This document shows positions 1-9,219 of a DNA stretch of 38,295 nucleotides, piece after piece. The notes beneath the pieces are model-generated. The model saw only the letters and a program-made list of their open reading frames with translations. It was not told where the DNA came from and ran no database searches. Origin of the DNA: an uncultured Burkholderiales bacterium (GTDB lineage: Bacteria; Pseudomonadota; Gammaproteobacteria; Burkholderiales; Burkholderiaceae_C). Made by a program: the position numbers and the translations under genes. Location of the stretch: positions 1 to 38,295 of the forward strand of contig CAIZIT010000081.1 in the NCBI GenBank assembly GCA_903933115.1, written 5' to 3'. The first letter of the stretch is position 1, and every line of letters starts with the position of its first letter.

Positions 1-65
1 AGGCCAAGGTCTTGCCATGGAGGCGCCAGGCGTGAGGAGATGAAGGTGGGCTGTAAAGGCTTTGT

Positions 66-195
66 ATGAGAGCTATGCATGAGAGCTATGCATGAGAGCT
101 ATGCATGAGAGCTATGCATGAGAGCTATGCATGAGAGCTATGCATGAGAGCTATGCATGAGAGCTGTGTATGAGGGCTGTGTATGAGGGCTATGC
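66..195. repeat. 13-bp tandem repeat, 10 copies
   Basis: Ten head-to-tail copies of atgagagctatgc. The first seven are identical (66-156) and the last three carry one to four substitutions (157-195). The unit is not a multiple of three, and every frame on both strands meets a stop inside three units (tga on plus, tag on minus), so the block is non-coding. Each junction between perfect units creates the palindrome atgcat. It lies downstream of the 3' end of the minus-strand tRNA-Pro. Confidence 0.95.
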
Positions 196-221
196 ACACA
201 CGCCGTTGCCCCCCAACGAAC

Positions 222-252
222 AAGGGCTAGCATTTTAAAAATGCTAGCCCTT
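222..252 (-). terminator. hairpin downstream of tRNA-Pro
   Basis: A perfect 14-bp inverted repeat (222-235 with 239-252, arms aagggctagcattt and its complement) has a 3-nt loop and lies 8 bp beyond the CCA end of the tRNA. There is no U-run after the stem, because the A/T-rich part sits at the stem top. It could also act as a processing structure. Termination is inferred from position. Confidence 0.55.
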
Positions 253-260
253 TGATGTAT

Positions 261-337
261 TGGTCGGCGTGGCGGGATTCGAACTCGCGACCCCTTGCAC
301 CCCATGCAAGTGCGCTACCAGGCTGCGCTACACGCCG
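261..337 (-). tRNA. tRNA-Pro (GGG anticodon)
   Basis: A complete 77-nt cloverleaf with encoded CCA. The acceptor strands are CGGCGTG and CACGCCG followed by A-CCA. The D-arm contains agcctggtagc. The anticodon stem cttgc/gcaag encloses loop atggggt, which gives anticodon GGG. The T-arm carries gttcgaatc. The sequence closely follows the E. coli proL-type tRNA. It is the last gene of the minus-strand pheST-ihfA-merR group, a position this tRNA often holds in betaproteobacteria. Confidence 0.97.
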
Positions 338-389
338 AAGAAACTTATTATACAGAGGTTCAGGCCATATTTGAAGACCAGACGCCTCA

Positions 390-833
390 CTAGACCAATA
401 ATTGTCTGATTTCTCTGAGCTCTTTCATGAGCATCTTGAGCTGAGGAGGGTCAGACAAGAGGCCGCTTGCGCTCCAAGTGTCCACAATGCTCGACTCATC
501 CAGGCCGGGCTCCTCATCAAAGACTTCGACGCCTTCGAGCATCAATTCGCCCGAGCGTTTCTTGTCCTTTTCGATCTGAACAATCTCTTGGAGCTTGTTT
601 CTCGCTCCACTGATGGTGAAGCCTTGGTCGTAGAGCAAATCTCTGATGCGCCTGATCATCAACACCTCATGGTGCTGATAGTATCTTCTGTTGCCTCGCC
701 GCTTCATGGGGCGCAATTGTGTGAACTCTTGCTCCCAGTAGCGAAGCACATGAGGTTTGACGCCGCACAAATCACTCACCTCACCTATGGTGAAGTAGCG
801 CTTGGCGGGAATATTGGGTAAGGAGGGCTCCAT
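390..833 (-). CDS. MerR-family transcriptional regulator
   Basis: A 147-residue protein with a MerR-type winged helix-turn-helix at about residues 13-82. The motif KRYFTIGEVSDLCGVKPHVL is followed by LRYWEQEF and the wing RRGNRRYY. The C-terminal 60 residues are acidic and then helical, with no cysteine pair for metal sensing, so this is not a classic metal-responsive member. It starts 93 bp after ihfA and is probably cotranscribed with it. This small MerR-like gene between ihfA and tRNA-Pro is a conserved neighbour in beta- and gammaproteobacteria, but its target is not established. The family call is secure; the function is unknown. Confidence 0.9.
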   Translation of the reverse strand: MEPSLPNIPAKRYFTIGEVSDLCGVKPHVLRYWEQEFTQLRPMKRRGNRRYYQHHEVLMIRRIRDLLYDQGFTISGARNKLQEIVQIEKDKKRSGELMLEGVEVFDEEPGLDESSIVDTWSASGLLSDPPQLKMLMKELREIRQLLV

Positions 834-926
834 TGGGGGAAATGCTTCAATCTCAAAAACGGAGGGTTGAGATTACACCAATCAAGAAAAAAAGCTAGTA
901 GGGATTTGAATTTATTTGCAGGACGA

Positions 927-1271
927 TCAGACCGCTTTGGGGGCAACTGGATGAGATGCACTGTCTTGGATCATGTCTTTGAGCTTTTGACTGGCGTGAA
1001 AGGTGACGACACGCCTGGCCTCAATGGTGATGGCCTCCCCCGTCCTGGGGTTCCTGCCCGGGCGGGGTGTTTTGGTGCGCAGTTGAAAATTGCCAAATCC
1101 AGAAATCTTGACGTCCTCGCCCGCCAAAAGTTTTTCAACAATCAAGTCAAAGAACGCATCAATCATGTCTTTGGACTCGCGTTTGTTCAGACCGATTTGC
1201 TCAAAGAGCAACTCTGCCAACTGCGCCTTGGTCAAAGCAGGCGACTCCAAAGAGTTCAAAATCAATTCCAT
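927..1271 (-). CDS. ihfA: Integration host factor subunit alpha
   Basis: The alpha subunit of the DNA-bending heterodimer IHF, 114 residues. The HU/IHF fold covers about residues 12-105. The arm motif [10 protein letters not shown], which inserts its proline into the minor groove, is intact, and GFGNFQLR precedes it. It begins 27 bp after pheT, as in most proteobacteria, so it is very likely part of the phenylalanyl-tRNA synthetase operon. The N-terminal ~11 residues and the C-terminal tail are slightly longer than in E. coli IhfA (99 aa), as is usual in Burkholderiales. The ATG start at 1271 is used. Confidence 0.96.
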   Translation of the reverse strand: MELILNSLESPALTKAQLAELLFEQIGLNKRESKDMIDAFFDLIVEKLLAGEDVKISGFGNFQLRTKTPRPGRNPRTGEAITIEARRVVTFHASQKLKDMIQDSASHPVAPKAV

Positions 1272-1298
1272 CCCAGTCTCCTCTTGTCTTCTTGTCTT

Positions 1299-3725
1299 TT
1301 ATGCCCTGAGGCGAGCCTCAACAGTGTCCACCAAGCTCTTCAAAATGGATGCAACAGCGCTCTCAATTTGTTGCTCCGACAAGGTGGCCTCATCAGAGTT
1401 CAAAATCAGTCGAATGGCCAAGCTTTTCTCGTTGTCGGCCAAATTGGCAACCGCCTCTTTGGGACGATAAATATCAAAGAGCACCACATCCCTCAAATGC
1501 CCCTCGCTCGGCGCACTCCAAATGGCCTTCATCAAGTCTGCATGACTGACGCTCGATTTGACCACCACAGCCAAGTCTCTCTCGACCGACTGGAATTTGC
1601 TCACCGCGCTGAAGGAGGCGACCGCCTTTTGGTTCACCGCCTCCAAATCCAACTCAAACACCAAGGGAGACTGTGTGAAGCCCCACTTCTGTCTCCACTG
1701 GGGATGCAACTCGCCCACCCAACCCAAGCTCTGGCCGTTCAAGAGCACTTGAGCGCATCGACCTGGGTGAAGTGCCGCGTGATGAGCAGGCACAAAGCTT
1801 GCCACATGGGGGTGCAGCAGCGCTTCAACATCGGCCTTGATGTCAAAGAAATCAAAGGGCCTGTCTTTGCTTGACCACTGTAAGGGCGACTCCCGACCAG
1901 AGATCAAACCCGCAACGCGCATGGGTTGGTGAATGCCTTTGACGGTGGTGTCGGAGTCCTCTACCTTAGCGTCTTTCAAAAAGACGCGCCCGATTTCAAA
2001 AACGCGCACATCGGCCAGTTTTCGGTCCACGTTGAATTTCAAGACTTGGAGCAAACTGGGAATGAGCGTGGTGCGCATCACGTTCATCGAGCTAGCAATG
2101 GGGTTCAAGAGCGCGATCGCTTCGTGCTCAGGCGCCATGTCCTTGAGCCACTCTTGCTCCACAAAGCTGTAATTGATGGTCTCTTGATAGCCCAAACCTG
2201 CCAATTGATGCCTCAAGGCGTAATCGCCTTGGAGACTTTCTTTCATCAGTTTTCCGGTGATGGGTGCCAAAGGGGCAGTGGTGGGCAATTGATCGTAACC
2301 AATGCAGCGGATCACCTCTTCAATCAAATCCTCCTCGATTTGGAGATCAAATCGGAAACTGGGAGGCGTCACGTGTAAAGCATCCCCACTCTCCACGGGC
2401 GCCAAACCCAAAGAGGTCAAGGCTTCCATCATTTGTGCATTGCTCAAATCCATGCCGATCACTTTTCGGGCTCGATCAAAGCGCATCTTGAGGGCTTGGG
2501 GTTGGGGCACGTTGATGTGCTGGTCGCTGATGGGGCCACAAGTTGAACTGGGTGTGCCGCAAATGTCCAAGACCAGTTGCGTGATGCGCTCAATCATTGG
2601 CACGGTGAGCTCTGGGTCCACACCGCGCTCAAAACGGTGTCCTGCATCGGTTGCAAAGTTAAAGCGTCTTGAGCGCCCTGCTACGGCTTGTGGCCACCAA
2701 AAGGCCGCCTCGATGTAAATCGCTTGCGTGCTGTCACTGACCGCGGTGGAGAGTCCACCCATGATGCCAGCCAAGGATTCGATGCCATTGGTGTCGGCAA
2801 TCACCCCCACCTCACCATCCACGGTGATGGCTTGCTCATTGAGGAGCACAATTTTCTCATCCGGCTTGCCCCAGCGAACCGTCAAAGGCGCTTGGATTTT
2901 ATCGAGGTCAAAGATATGGGTTGGCTGACCGTACTCAAACATCACGTAGTTGGAGATGTCGACCAATGGGCTCACGCCTCGCTGTCCACACCGGGCCAAA
3001 CGGTCGAGCATCCACTGAGGTGTTTGCGCCTGAGGGTTCAAGCCCCTCAAGACCCGGCCGCTGAAGCGTCCACACAAATCGGGCGCTTGAACCTTCACCT
3101 CCAAATGGTCCTTGGAGCTGACTTCCACAGACTTGACCGCAAAGGGCTTCAAGGGCGTTTTGGTGATGGCCGAGACCTCTCGGGCGACACCATAAATGCT
3201 CAAGCAGTGCGCCAAATTGGGGGTCAATTTGAGCGTAAAAAGCACATCATCCAAATGAAGCACATCGCGCACATTGGCGCCCACGGGCGAGTCGACTGGC
3301 AAAGCGTAGAGGCCACCGTGCTCATCACTGATCTTCAACTCCTTGGCCGAGCACAGCATGCCCAAGCTCTCCACCCCCATCAGCTTCACCGGTTTGATCT
3401 CAAAGGGCTTGCCGTCTTCACCGGGAGGCAGTTTCGCACCCAAGGTGGCACAGGGCACTTTCATGCCCACAGCAGCGTTGGGCGCACCACAAACGATGCT
3501 CAAAGGACTCGCCTGGCCCACATCCACTTGGCAAATGCGAAGACGATCTGCCTTGGGGTGCGCTTCAATCGCGGTGATGTGGCCCACGACCACATTCGTA
3601 AAGGGTGGCGCGACGGGCCTTAACTCCTCCACTTCAAGACCCGCCATGGTCAACGCATCGGCCAAAGCCTGCGTGCTCAAAGCAGGATCACAAAATTCTC
3701 TCAACCAAGATTCTGGAAATTGCAT
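1299..3725 (-). CDS. pheT: Phenylalanyl-tRNA synthetase beta subunit
   Basis: Beta subunit of the alpha2-beta2 enzyme that charges tRNA-Phe, 808 residues, close to the usual ~795-810. Order of domains: an OB-fold tRNA-binding domain (about 40-150, with HPKADRLRICQVDVG), the B3/B4 editing domain (about 210-385), B5 (about 400-475, with RFDRARKVIGM), a core resembling a class II synthetase, and a C-terminal ferredoxin-fold anticodon-binding domain (about 715-807, with FQSVERDLAVVV). It starts 21 bp after pheS and precedes ihfA. It is complete and shows no sign of damage. Confidence 0.98.
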   Translation of the reverse strand: MQFPESWLREFCDPALSTQALADALTMAGLEVEELRPVAPPFTNVVVGHITAIEAHPKADRLRICQVDVGQASPLSIVCGAPNAAVGMKVPCATLGAKLPPGEDGKPFEIKPVKLMGVESLGMLCSAKELKISDEHGGLYALPVDSPVGANVRDVLHLDDVLFTLKLTPNLAHCLSIYGVAREVSAITKTPLKPFAVKSVEVSSKDHLEVKVQAPDLCGRFSGRVLRGLNPQAQTPQWMLDRLARCGQRGVSPLVDISNYVMFEYGQPTHIFDLDKIQAPLTVRWGKPDEKIVLLNEQAITVDGEVGVIADTNGIESLAGIMGGLSTAVSDSTQAIYIEAAFWWPQAVAGRSRRFNFATDAGHRFERGVDPELTVPMIERITQLVLDICGTPSSTCGPISDQHINVPQPQALKMRFDRARKVIGMDLSNAQMMEALTSLGLAPVESGDALHVTPPSFRFDLQIEEDLIEEVIRCIGYDQLPTTAPLAPITGKLMKESLQGDYALRHQLAGLGYQETINYSFVEQEWLKDMAPEHEAIALLNPIASSMNVMRTTLIPSLLQVLKFNVDRKLADVRVFEIGRVFLKDAKVEDSDTTVKGIHQPMRVAGLISGRESPLQWSSKDRPFDFFDIKADVEALLHPHVASFVPAHHAALHPGRCAQVLLNGQSLGWVGELHPQWRQKWGFTQSPLVFELDLEAVNQKAVASFSAVSKFQSVERDLAVVVKSSVSHADLMKAIWSAPSEGHLRDVVLFDIYRPKEAVANLADNEKSLAIRLILNSDEATLSEQQIESAVASILKSLVDTVEARLRA

Positions 3726-3746
3726 CGCTCTATTGCTCCTGGCGAG

Positions 3747-4787
3747 TTACTGAAATTGATGAAGGAAGCGCAAATCGCCATCAAAGAAAAGGCGCAAATC
3801 GTTCACCCCATAGCGAAGCATGGTCAAGCGGTCTGGACCCATGCCAAAGGCAAAACCGATGTAACGCTCTGGATCCAAGCCCATGTTGCGAACCACATTG
3901 GGATGCACTTGCCCAGAGCCCGCCACCTCGAGCCATCGACCGGCCAATGGGCCTGAGGCAAATTGAATATCAATTTCCGCACTGGGTTCGGTAAAGGGGA
4001 AGAAACTGGGTCTGAAGCGCAAAATCAAATCATCGCTTTCAAAAAACATTTTGCAAAAGTTGGTAAAAACCACCTTCAAGTCTTTAAAGCTCACTTGCTC
4101 ACCAATCCATAAACCTTCACACTGATGGAACATCGGAGAGTGGGTCGCATCGCTGTCGACGCGGTAAGTTCTGCCTGGCGCAATGACCCGAATCTCGGGC
4201 ATGCTTTGTCCACTCTCGATCAAGGATTGATGTCTTTTGACATGCTGCACGGCATGCCTGATTTGCATGGGGCTCGTGTGCGTTCTGAGCAAATGACCGC
4301 CCTCAACGTAGAAGGTGTCGTGCATGGAGCGCGCGGGATGGTTTTGGGGCGTGTTGAGGGCTGTGAAATTGAACCAATCGGTTTCAATTTCAGGCCCCTT
4401 GGCAACCTCAAACCCCATGGAGGAGAACACCCGCTCGATTCTCTCCATGGTCATGCTCACGGGGTGCAGCCCCCCTTTGTGCTGGGCACGACCGGGCAAG
4501 GTGACATCGAGCGCTTCGGCTTGGAGTTGACGCTCCAACTCGGCGGCTTGCATTTGCATGCGGCGCGCTTGCAAGGCCTCTTCAATGCCTTGCTTGACTT
4601 TATTGATGAGCGCGCCTTGCGTTTTTTTCTCATCCACCGAAAGTGCCCCCAAGCCCTTCATGAGCTCGGTGATGCGACCCGTTTTACCCAAGTACACAGC
4701 CTTGGCGTTTTCCAAATCGGCCGGTGTGGTGGCCTGCTCAAAGGCCACCCGGGCTTGGGTCACCAAATCATCGATGGAGGCATTCAT
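3747..4787 (-). CDS. pheS: Phenylalanyl-tRNA synthetase alpha subunit
   Basis: Catalytic alpha subunit, 346 residues. An N-terminal helical coiled-coil (about 1-90) precedes the class II core. Motif 2 is seen around [18 protein letters not shown] and motif 3 as [17 protein letters not shown] near the C-terminus; both bind ATP and the aminoacyl-adenylate. The gene is the first of the pheS-pheT-ihfA-merR group. It is separated from rplT by 174 bp holding two hairpins, the second ending 15 bp before the start codon, which suggests control by transcription termination. Confidence 0.98.
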   Translation of the reverse strand: MNASIDDLVTQARVAFEQATTPADLENAKAVYLGKTGRITELMKGLGALSVDEKKTQGALINKVKQGIEEALQARRMQMQAAELERQLQAEALDVTLPGRAQHKGGLHPVSMTMERIERVFSSMGFEVAKGPEIETDWFNFTALNTPQNHPARSMHDTFYVEGGHLLRTHTSPMQIRHAVQHVKRHQSLIESGQSMPEIRVIAPGRTYRVDSDATHSPMFHQCEGLWIGEQVSFKDLKVVFTNFCKMFFESDDLILRFRPSFFPFTEPSAEIDIQFASGPLAGRWLEVAGSGQVHPNVVRNMGLDPERYIGFAFGMGPDRLTMLRYGVNDLRLFFDGDLRFLHQFQ

Positions 4788-4802
4788 GAAGTAAAAGCTC
4801 TT

Positions 4803-4859
4803 TAAAAATAAAAAAAGAGGTCAAAGCGAGCACTTCTTGAGCACCTGCTCTAACCTCTT
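4803..4859 (-). terminator. Intrinsic terminator/attenuator before pheS
   Basis: On the minus strand the arms aagaggt (4853-4859) and acctctt (4815-4821) close a branched stem whose inner part also pairs (gagc/gctc elements between 4822 and 4850). The stem is followed by a long U-rich run (4803-4816). The U-run ends about 15 nt before the pheS ATG, so passing transcripts from rplT would stop unless the hairpin is prevented. E. coli has an attenuator at this place. Here no phenylalanine-rich leader peptide is visible. Confidence 0.7.
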
Positions 4860-4877
4860 GATTGAAACGCACCGCAT

Positions 4878-4914
4878 GTAAAAGGGACGTTGATTTGACG
4901 CCCTCTAACCCTTT
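4878..4914 (-). terminator. Upstream hairpin in the rplT-pheS gap
   Basis: Outer arms aaaggg (4881-4886) and ccctttt-side partner (4909-4914) pair. An alternative inner stem pairs ggg(a)cgt (4884-4890) with acgccc (4898-4903). On the minus strand the stem is followed by tttt. It may end the infC-rpmI-rplT transcript. Its 5' arm and that of the next hairpin share ggttagag, so mutually exclusive folds are conceivable. Confidence 0.45.
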
Positions 4915-4961
4915 GCTTTATTCAAGCATCAGCCATGCGATGGGTTCAAACGCGTGGACCC

Positions 4962-5321
4962 TTAAATGGCCAGCTTGGCTTTCACCTGCTCCACAATACT
5001 GCCGAAAGCGGCCTTATCGTGAACAGCCAAATCAGCGAGCATCTTGCGATCGATCTCGATCATTGACTTTTTCAGGCCATTGGCAAACTGGCTGTAGGTC
5101 AGGCCACACTCTCTGGCTGCTGCGTTGATACGAGCAATCCAAAGTTGACGAAATACCCTCTTTTTGGTTCTGCGGTCACGGTATGCGTATTGACCTGCCT
5201 TCATCACCGCTTCTTTAGCGACTCTGAAAACATTACCACGACGACCACGGAAACCTTTTGCAAGGACCAGTACTTTTTTATGACGAGCTCGAGCCGTCAC
5301 ACCACGTTTTACGCGAGGCAT
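4962..5321 (-). CDS. rplT: 50S ribosomal protein L20
   Basis: Early-assembly large-subunit protein that binds 23S rRNA, 119 residues, the normal length. The basic N-terminal tail ([19 protein letters not shown]) and the globular half with [16 protein letters not shown] are typical. It begins 26 bp after rpmI. In E. coli, L20 also represses its own operon by binding a leader structure. No comparable structure was resolved here by eye. Confidence 0.98.
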   Translation of the reverse strand: MPRVKRGVTARARHKKVLVLAKGFRGRRGNVFRVAKEAVMKAGQYAYRDRRTKKRVFRQLWIARINAAARECGLTYSQFANGLKKSMIEIDRKMLADLAVHDKAAFGSIVEQVKAKLAI

Positions 5322-5347
5322 ATTGCTTCTCCTGGTTATTCGTTAAA

Positions 5348-5551
5348 TTAAAGACCCGCGGTGGGCAACATTTGCGCCATATGACCCATATTGGTCTCAT
5401 GAACTGCAACTGCTCCACGCAAATGGCGTTTGTTCTTGGTTGTCTTCTTGGTCAAAATGTGACGTTTGAAGGCTTGACCACGTTTAACGGTACCACCAGG
5501 ACGAACTCGAAAGCGCTTTTTAGCGCTGCTTTTTGTTTTCATTTTGGGCAT
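5348..5551 (-). CDS. rpmI: 50S ribosomal protein L35
   Basis: A 67-residue, highly basic protein with the family start [16 protein letters not shown] and internal K-rich [17 protein letters not shown] good ribosome-binding site (aaggag, about 8 nt upstream of the ATG at 5551) supports the start. It lies between infC and rplT in the canonical order. It is part of the large-subunit core and has no known separate role. Confidence 0.97.
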   Translation of the reverse strand: MPKMKTKSSAKKRFRVRPGGTVKRGQAFKRHILTKKTTKNKRHLRGAVAVHETNMGHMAQMLPTAGL

Positions 5552-5650
5552 TTTGAATGCTCCTTACTTCAATTGCGCTCGTGAGGCGTTTACGAAACAA
5601 TTCGTAACCTTGTTGGCCCCGAGACACTTCTTTTTTGCGTTACCTTTGGT

Positions 5651-6250
5651 TTAAGCCGAGGCCACTGGCGTGGTCTCTGCAACGGGTTTGGTCACGCTAC
5701 CCGGTTTTTTCTTGCCTGGAGCGATCATCATGATCATCTGTCGGCCTTCCAGTTTGGGGAACTGCTCGACCACGATGGAGTCGGCCAATTCATCCCTGAT
5801 TCTATTGAGCAAGGCCATGCCCAGCTCTTGGTGAGTGATCTCACGTCCTCTAAAGCGAAGTGTGATTTTACACTTATCTCCCTCATCAAGAAAGCGCCTG
5901 ATATTGCGCAACTTGATGTTGTAGTCACCATCGTCCGTGCCGGGTCGAAACTTAATTTCCTTGACCTCGATCACTTTTTGTTTGGATTTGGCCTCAGCAG
6001 CCTTCTTTTGCTCTTGGTACTTGAACTTACCGTAGTCCATCAAACGACAAACTGGCGGTATAGCAGTCGCAGCAATCTCAACCAAATCAACGTCCAAATC
6101 TCCAGCCATTCTCAACGCTTCAGCGATGCTCACGATCCCAATGGGCTCGTTGTCTTGACCGGTTAGACGAACTTCCGGGGCCATGATTTCCCGGTTCAGG
6201 CGGTGTTTGCGCTCCTCACGAAGGCGGCGATCACGAAATTCAGTAACGAT
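5651..6250 (-). CDS. infC: Translation initiation factor IF-3 (AUC start)
   Basis: IF-3 checks start codons and keeps 30S subunits free. The N-terminal domain (about 10-85, with [12 protein letters not shown]), the linker and the C-terminal domain (about 90-180, with [13 protein letters not shown]) are intact. The longest frame opens at a TTG (6265). However, the best ribosome-binding site, gagga (6259-6263), lies inside that extension and is placed 8 nt before an ATC at 6248-6250. ATC gives the family-typical beginning (I/M)VTEFRDRR and 199 residues. Rare AUU/AUC/AUA starts on infC are known and let IF-3 repress its own synthesis. I therefore place the start at 6250 by inference. Confidence 0.93.
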   Translation of the reverse strand: MVTEFRDRRLREERKHRLNREIMAPEVRLTGQDNEPIGIVSIAEALRMAGDLDVDLVEIAATAIPPVCRLMDYGKFKYQEQKKAAEAKSKQKVIEVKEIKFRPGTDDGDYNIKLRNIRRFLDEGDKCKITLRFRGREITHQELGMALLNRIRDELADSIVVEQFPKLEGRQMIMMIAPGKKKPGSVTKPVAETTPVASA

Positions 6251-6329
6251 GGTGTCTATCCTCAAAAAAATCTACCCCGAAATGGGCAGGGAAAAAAGCT
6301 TGATCAAAGCTCACAAGAAGGAACTCCAA

Positions 6330-8237
6330 TCACTTTTTGTGATCGATTTCTTCATGGAGTTTTTGCACAAATTCAGCCGTACTCATCACCCCCAAGTCAA
6401 CATTGCCTCGGGCACGAACGGCGACTGAACCAGACGCCTTCTCAGAGTCACCAATGACCAAGAGAAAGGGAAGCTTACGCATAGAGTGAGAGCGTATTTT
6501 ATACGTAATTTTCTCATTGCTCACGTCCAAAAGAACCCTAAACCCTTGATTTTTCAGCATTTTGGCCACATCTTGGGCATATTCTGACTGGGATTCGGTG
6601 ATCGTCAGAATGGCCACTTGCACTGGAGCCAGCCAAGTTGGGAGGGCGCCAGCGTGCTGCTCGATCAAAATACCAATGAAACGCTCCAAGCTGCCCACAA
6701 TGGCTCGGTGAAGCATCACGGGGCGTTGCCTGGAGCTGTCCACATCCACATACTCCGCATCCAAACGCTCAGGCATGGAGAAATCCACCTGAATGGTTCC
6801 ACATTGCCAATGTCTGCCAATGGCATCCTTGAGGGTGTATTCGATCTTGGGGCCGTAAAAAGCACCGTCTCCTGGGGAGACTTCATACTCGCAGCCCGAG
6901 ACGTCCAAGCTGTGCTTCAAGGCCGCTTCTGCCTTGTCCCAGATCTCATCGCTTCCGATGCGCTGCTCGGGCCTTGTCGCCACCTTGTAGATGATGTCCG
7001 TAAAGCCAAAGTCCTTGTAGACGCGCTGCAAAAGAGTCGTGAAGTCGGTGCACTCTTGAAGAATTTGATCTTCCGTACAAAAAATATGGCCATCATCTTG
7101 GGTGAATCCGCGAACACGCATGATGCCATGCAAGCCTCCGGAGGGCTCATTGCGGTGACATTGGCCAAATTCTCCATAGCGAAGGGGTAAATCACGGTAG
7201 CTCTTGATGCCTTGCTTAAAAATCAAGATGTGCCCAGGACAATTCATGGGCTTTAAGGCGTAGTCCCTTTTCTCACTCTCCGTGGTGAACATGTTGTCGC
7301 GGTACTTGTCCCAATGGCCTGTTTTTTCCCAAAGCGTTTTGTCAATCACCTGGGGACCCTTGACCTCCAAGTAACCGTTGTCCCTGTAGACTTGACGCAT
7401 GTACTGCTCAACACCTTGCCAAACCGTCCATCCGTTGGGGTGCCAAAAGACCAGGCCTGGGGCATGCTCATCGATGTGGAACAAATCCAACTCACGGCCA
7501 AGTCGGCGGTGGTCTCGCTTTTCAGCCTCTTCGAGCATGGACAAATAACCTTGCAAGGCGTCCTTGGACTCCCAAGCTGTGCCGTACACGCGCTGCAGCA
7601 TCTCATTGCGGTGGTCCCCCCTCCAATAAGCGCCAGCCACCTTCATGAGTTTGAAAAACTTGAGTTTTCCAGTTGAAGGGACATGGGGGCCACGGCACAG
7701 GTCCGTGAACGCGCCCTCGCTGTACAAGGAGACGTCCTCGCCCGCTGGGATGCTTTGAATGATCTCTGCCTTGTAGTGCTCGCCTTGCCCTTTGAAGAAA
7801 GCCACCGCCTCATCCCTTGGCATGACTTGGCGCTTGACAGGCTCATCCTTGGAGGCCAACTCGGTCATTTTCTTTTCAATGCTGACCAAGTCCTCAGGCG
7901 TGAATGGACGACTGTAAGAGAAGTCGTAGTAAAAACCATTTTCAATCACAGGACCGATCGTGACTTGTGCTTCTGGGAAAAGCGTCTTCACAGCATAGGC
8001 CAACAAATGAGCCGTTGAATGGCGAATCACTTCAAGCCCTTCGGGATCCTTGCTGGTCAAAATGGCAAGCGTGCTGCTGCTCTCGATCACATGACTCGTG
8101 TCCACGACTTGACCATTCACGCGTCCCGCAAGCGCCGCCTTTGCTAGACCAGCGCCAATGGAAGAGGCGACATCGAAAACGCTCAGGGGCCCTGGATACT
8201 GCCTGACGGAGCCATCCGGTAAAGTAATTTCTAACAT
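6330..8237 (-). CDS. thrS: Threonyl-tRNA synthetase
   Basis: Charges tRNA-Thr and edits mischarged serine; 635 residues, near the usual 640. Order: TGS domain (1-60, starting [10 protein letters not shown]), editing domain with HSTAHLL and CRGPHV, the class II catalytic core with zinc-ligand motif [10 protein letters not shown], and a C-terminal anticodon-binding domain (last ~100 residues). The frame is open up to 8405, but the added residues are not family-like. The ATG at 8237 gives the conserved N-terminus, and an ATG at 8261 is a weaker alternative. Stop to infC start is 79 bp, so it probably leads the thrS-infC-rpmI-rplT operon. Confidence 0.96.
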   Translation of the reverse strand: MLEITLPDGSVRQYPGPLSVFDVASSIGAGLAKAALAGRVNGQVVDTSHVIESSSTLAILTSKDPEGLEVIRHSTAHLLAYAVKTLFPEAQVTIGPVIENGFYYDFSYSRPFTPEDLVSIEKKMTELASKDEPVKRQVMPRDEAVAFFKGQGEHYKAEIIQSIPAGEDVSLYSEGAFTDLCRGPHVPSTGKLKFFKLMKVAGAYWRGDHRNEMLQRVYGTAWESKDALQGYLSMLEEAEKRDHRRLGRELDLFHIDEHAPGLVFWHPNGWTVWQGVEQYMRQVYRDNGYLEVKGPQVIDKTLWEKTGHWDKYRDNMFTTESEKRDYALKPMNCPGHILIFKQGIKSYRDLPLRYGEFGQCHRNEPSGGLHGIMRVRGFTQDDGHIFCTEDQILQECTDFTTLLQRVYKDFGFTDIIYKVATRPEQRIGSDEIWDKAEAALKHSLDVSGCEYEVSPGDGAFYGPKIEYTLKDAIGRHWQCGTIQVDFSMPERLDAEYVDVDSSRQRPVMLHRAIVGSLERFIGILIEQHAGALPTWLAPVQVAILTITESQSEYAQDVAKMLKNQGFRVLLDVSNEKITYKIRSHSMRKLPFLLVIGDSEKASGSVAVRARGNVDLGVMSTAEFVQKLHEEIDHKK

Positions 8238-8660
8238 GTTTGATTGGATCGGTTGATGCATTGAACGACAAGTAAAAAAAAGATGCTGTTCAAAGCTTTT
8301 AAGAAAGAAAACAATTTTCCCACATTTTACGTGCCGCCTTTTGCACCTCCAGATGAAGCCTTCAGTGAACACTTTTTTGGGCATGCCCCTGATGACATCC
8401 AACACAGGTGCAAAGGAGCTTTTTGAGGGTAAATGAGCCTCTTCATCGCCAGAGATGAATGACCCCCTTCAGAGGTGAAAATGAAGCAAAACTCAACGCC
8501 AGAGGCAGGAAAACACACTTTTATCCAAAAAAAACAACATTTACCAGTGAAAAAAGTACTTTTCCCCTTGGAAAGTCGTATTTTTCGCTATAGCATCACA
8601 CCACTGATGGAAAACGCAGATTTCATTGGTTTTTTTATACTTCAAGAAGGAACATCAAAA
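8238..8660. promoter_or_regulatory. Divergent intergenic region, thrS / H1-like gene
   Basis: About 420 bp between the thrS start and the start of the plus-strand SWIB gene. It must hold both promoters. On plus, ttggaa (8568-8573) and tatagc (8589-8594) are a weak candidate pair with a short 15-bp spacer. No clear riboswitch or tRNA-like operator for thrS was recognised. Frames run through this region on both strands, but they are extensions of the two genes upstream of their likely starts. Confidence 0.35.
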
Positions 8661-9113
8661 ATGGCAACTGCAAAAAAAGCTCCGGCAAAAAAAGCTGCTA
8701 AAAAAGCGGCACCCGCCAAGAAAGCACCCGCAAAAAAAGTAGTCGCTAAAAAAGCGGCACCTGCTAAAAAAGCAGCTCCAGCGAAAAAAGTAGTCGCTAA
8801 AAAAGCTCCTGCTAAAAAAGTAGTGGCTAAAAAAGCACCCGCGAAAAAAGCTCCTGCTAAAAAGCGCACCCCCAACGCAGCATTCATGAAGCCTTTGACA
8901 CCCAGCGCCGCATTGGCAGCTGTCATTGGTAGCACACCCAGCCCACGTACAGAAGTCGTGAGCAAATTGTGGACATACATCAAAAAGCACAACTTGCAAG
9001 ACAAGGTCAACAAGCGCAACATCAACGCTGATGACAAGCTCAAAGCCGTATTCGGTAAAGCTCAAGTCACCATGTTTGAATTGGCTGGCTTGATCGGCAA
9101 ACACTTGTCATAA
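8661..9113 (+). CDS. Histone H1-like protein with SWIB domain
   Basis: A 150-residue protein in two parts. Residues 1-75 are almost only lysine, alanine, proline and valine in AKKAP and AKKVV repeats, like the tail of eukaryotic histone H1 and a strong nonspecific DNA binder. Residues about 76-150 form a SWIB/MDM2-type domain (KPLTPSAALAAVIG, KLWTYIKKHNLQ, FELAGLIGKHLS). The frame is open from 8475, but agaagga lies 8 nt before the ATG at 8661, which gives the natural start. Related proteins occur in Burkholderiales and Chlamydia. A nucleoid role is inferred. The gene stands alone with its own terminator. Confidence 0.9.
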   Translation: MATAKKAPAKKAAKKAAPAKKAPAKKVVAKKAAPAKKAAPAKKVVAKKAPAKKVVAKKAPAKKAPAKKRTPNAAFMKPLTPSAALAAVIGSTPSPRTEVVSKLWTYIKKHNLQDKVNKRNINADDKLKAVFGKAQVTMFELAGLIGKHLS

Positions 9114-9126
9114 TTTTTGACATGTG

Positions 9127-9158
9127 TCCCCCTCAAGCGATTGAGGGGGATTTTTTTT
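9127..9158 (+). terminator. Rho-independent terminator of the SWIB gene
   Basis: The 10-bp perfect stem tccccctcaa/ttgaggggga (9127-9136, 9141-9150) has loop gcga and is followed by eight T. It starts 13 bp after the stop codon. This is a textbook intrinsic terminator, active on plus only. Confidence 0.95.
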
Positions 9159-9219
9159 GTCCAAAATTGACTGTTGGCATCGATACCCTGTCCTTTCGAT
9201 CTTCAATCGAAGGCATCTC

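Noticed and set aside
66-195. CRISPR array
   Set aside because: Units are 13 bp, directly adjacent and without spacers; no cas genes are in the window.
867-1874. Long plus-strand frame of 335 codons
   Set aside because: It lies antisense to ihfA and pheT, which are unmistakable. Its product has no family character; similar shadows occur at 2688-3623, 4125-4805 and 6618-7190.
4821-4877. PheM-like leader peptide
   Set aside because: The 18-codon frame has no phenylalanine codon and no ribosome-binding site.
8475-8660. N-terminal extension of the SWIB protein
   Set aside because: The extension has no family similarity, and a good ribosome-binding site precedes the ATG at 8661.
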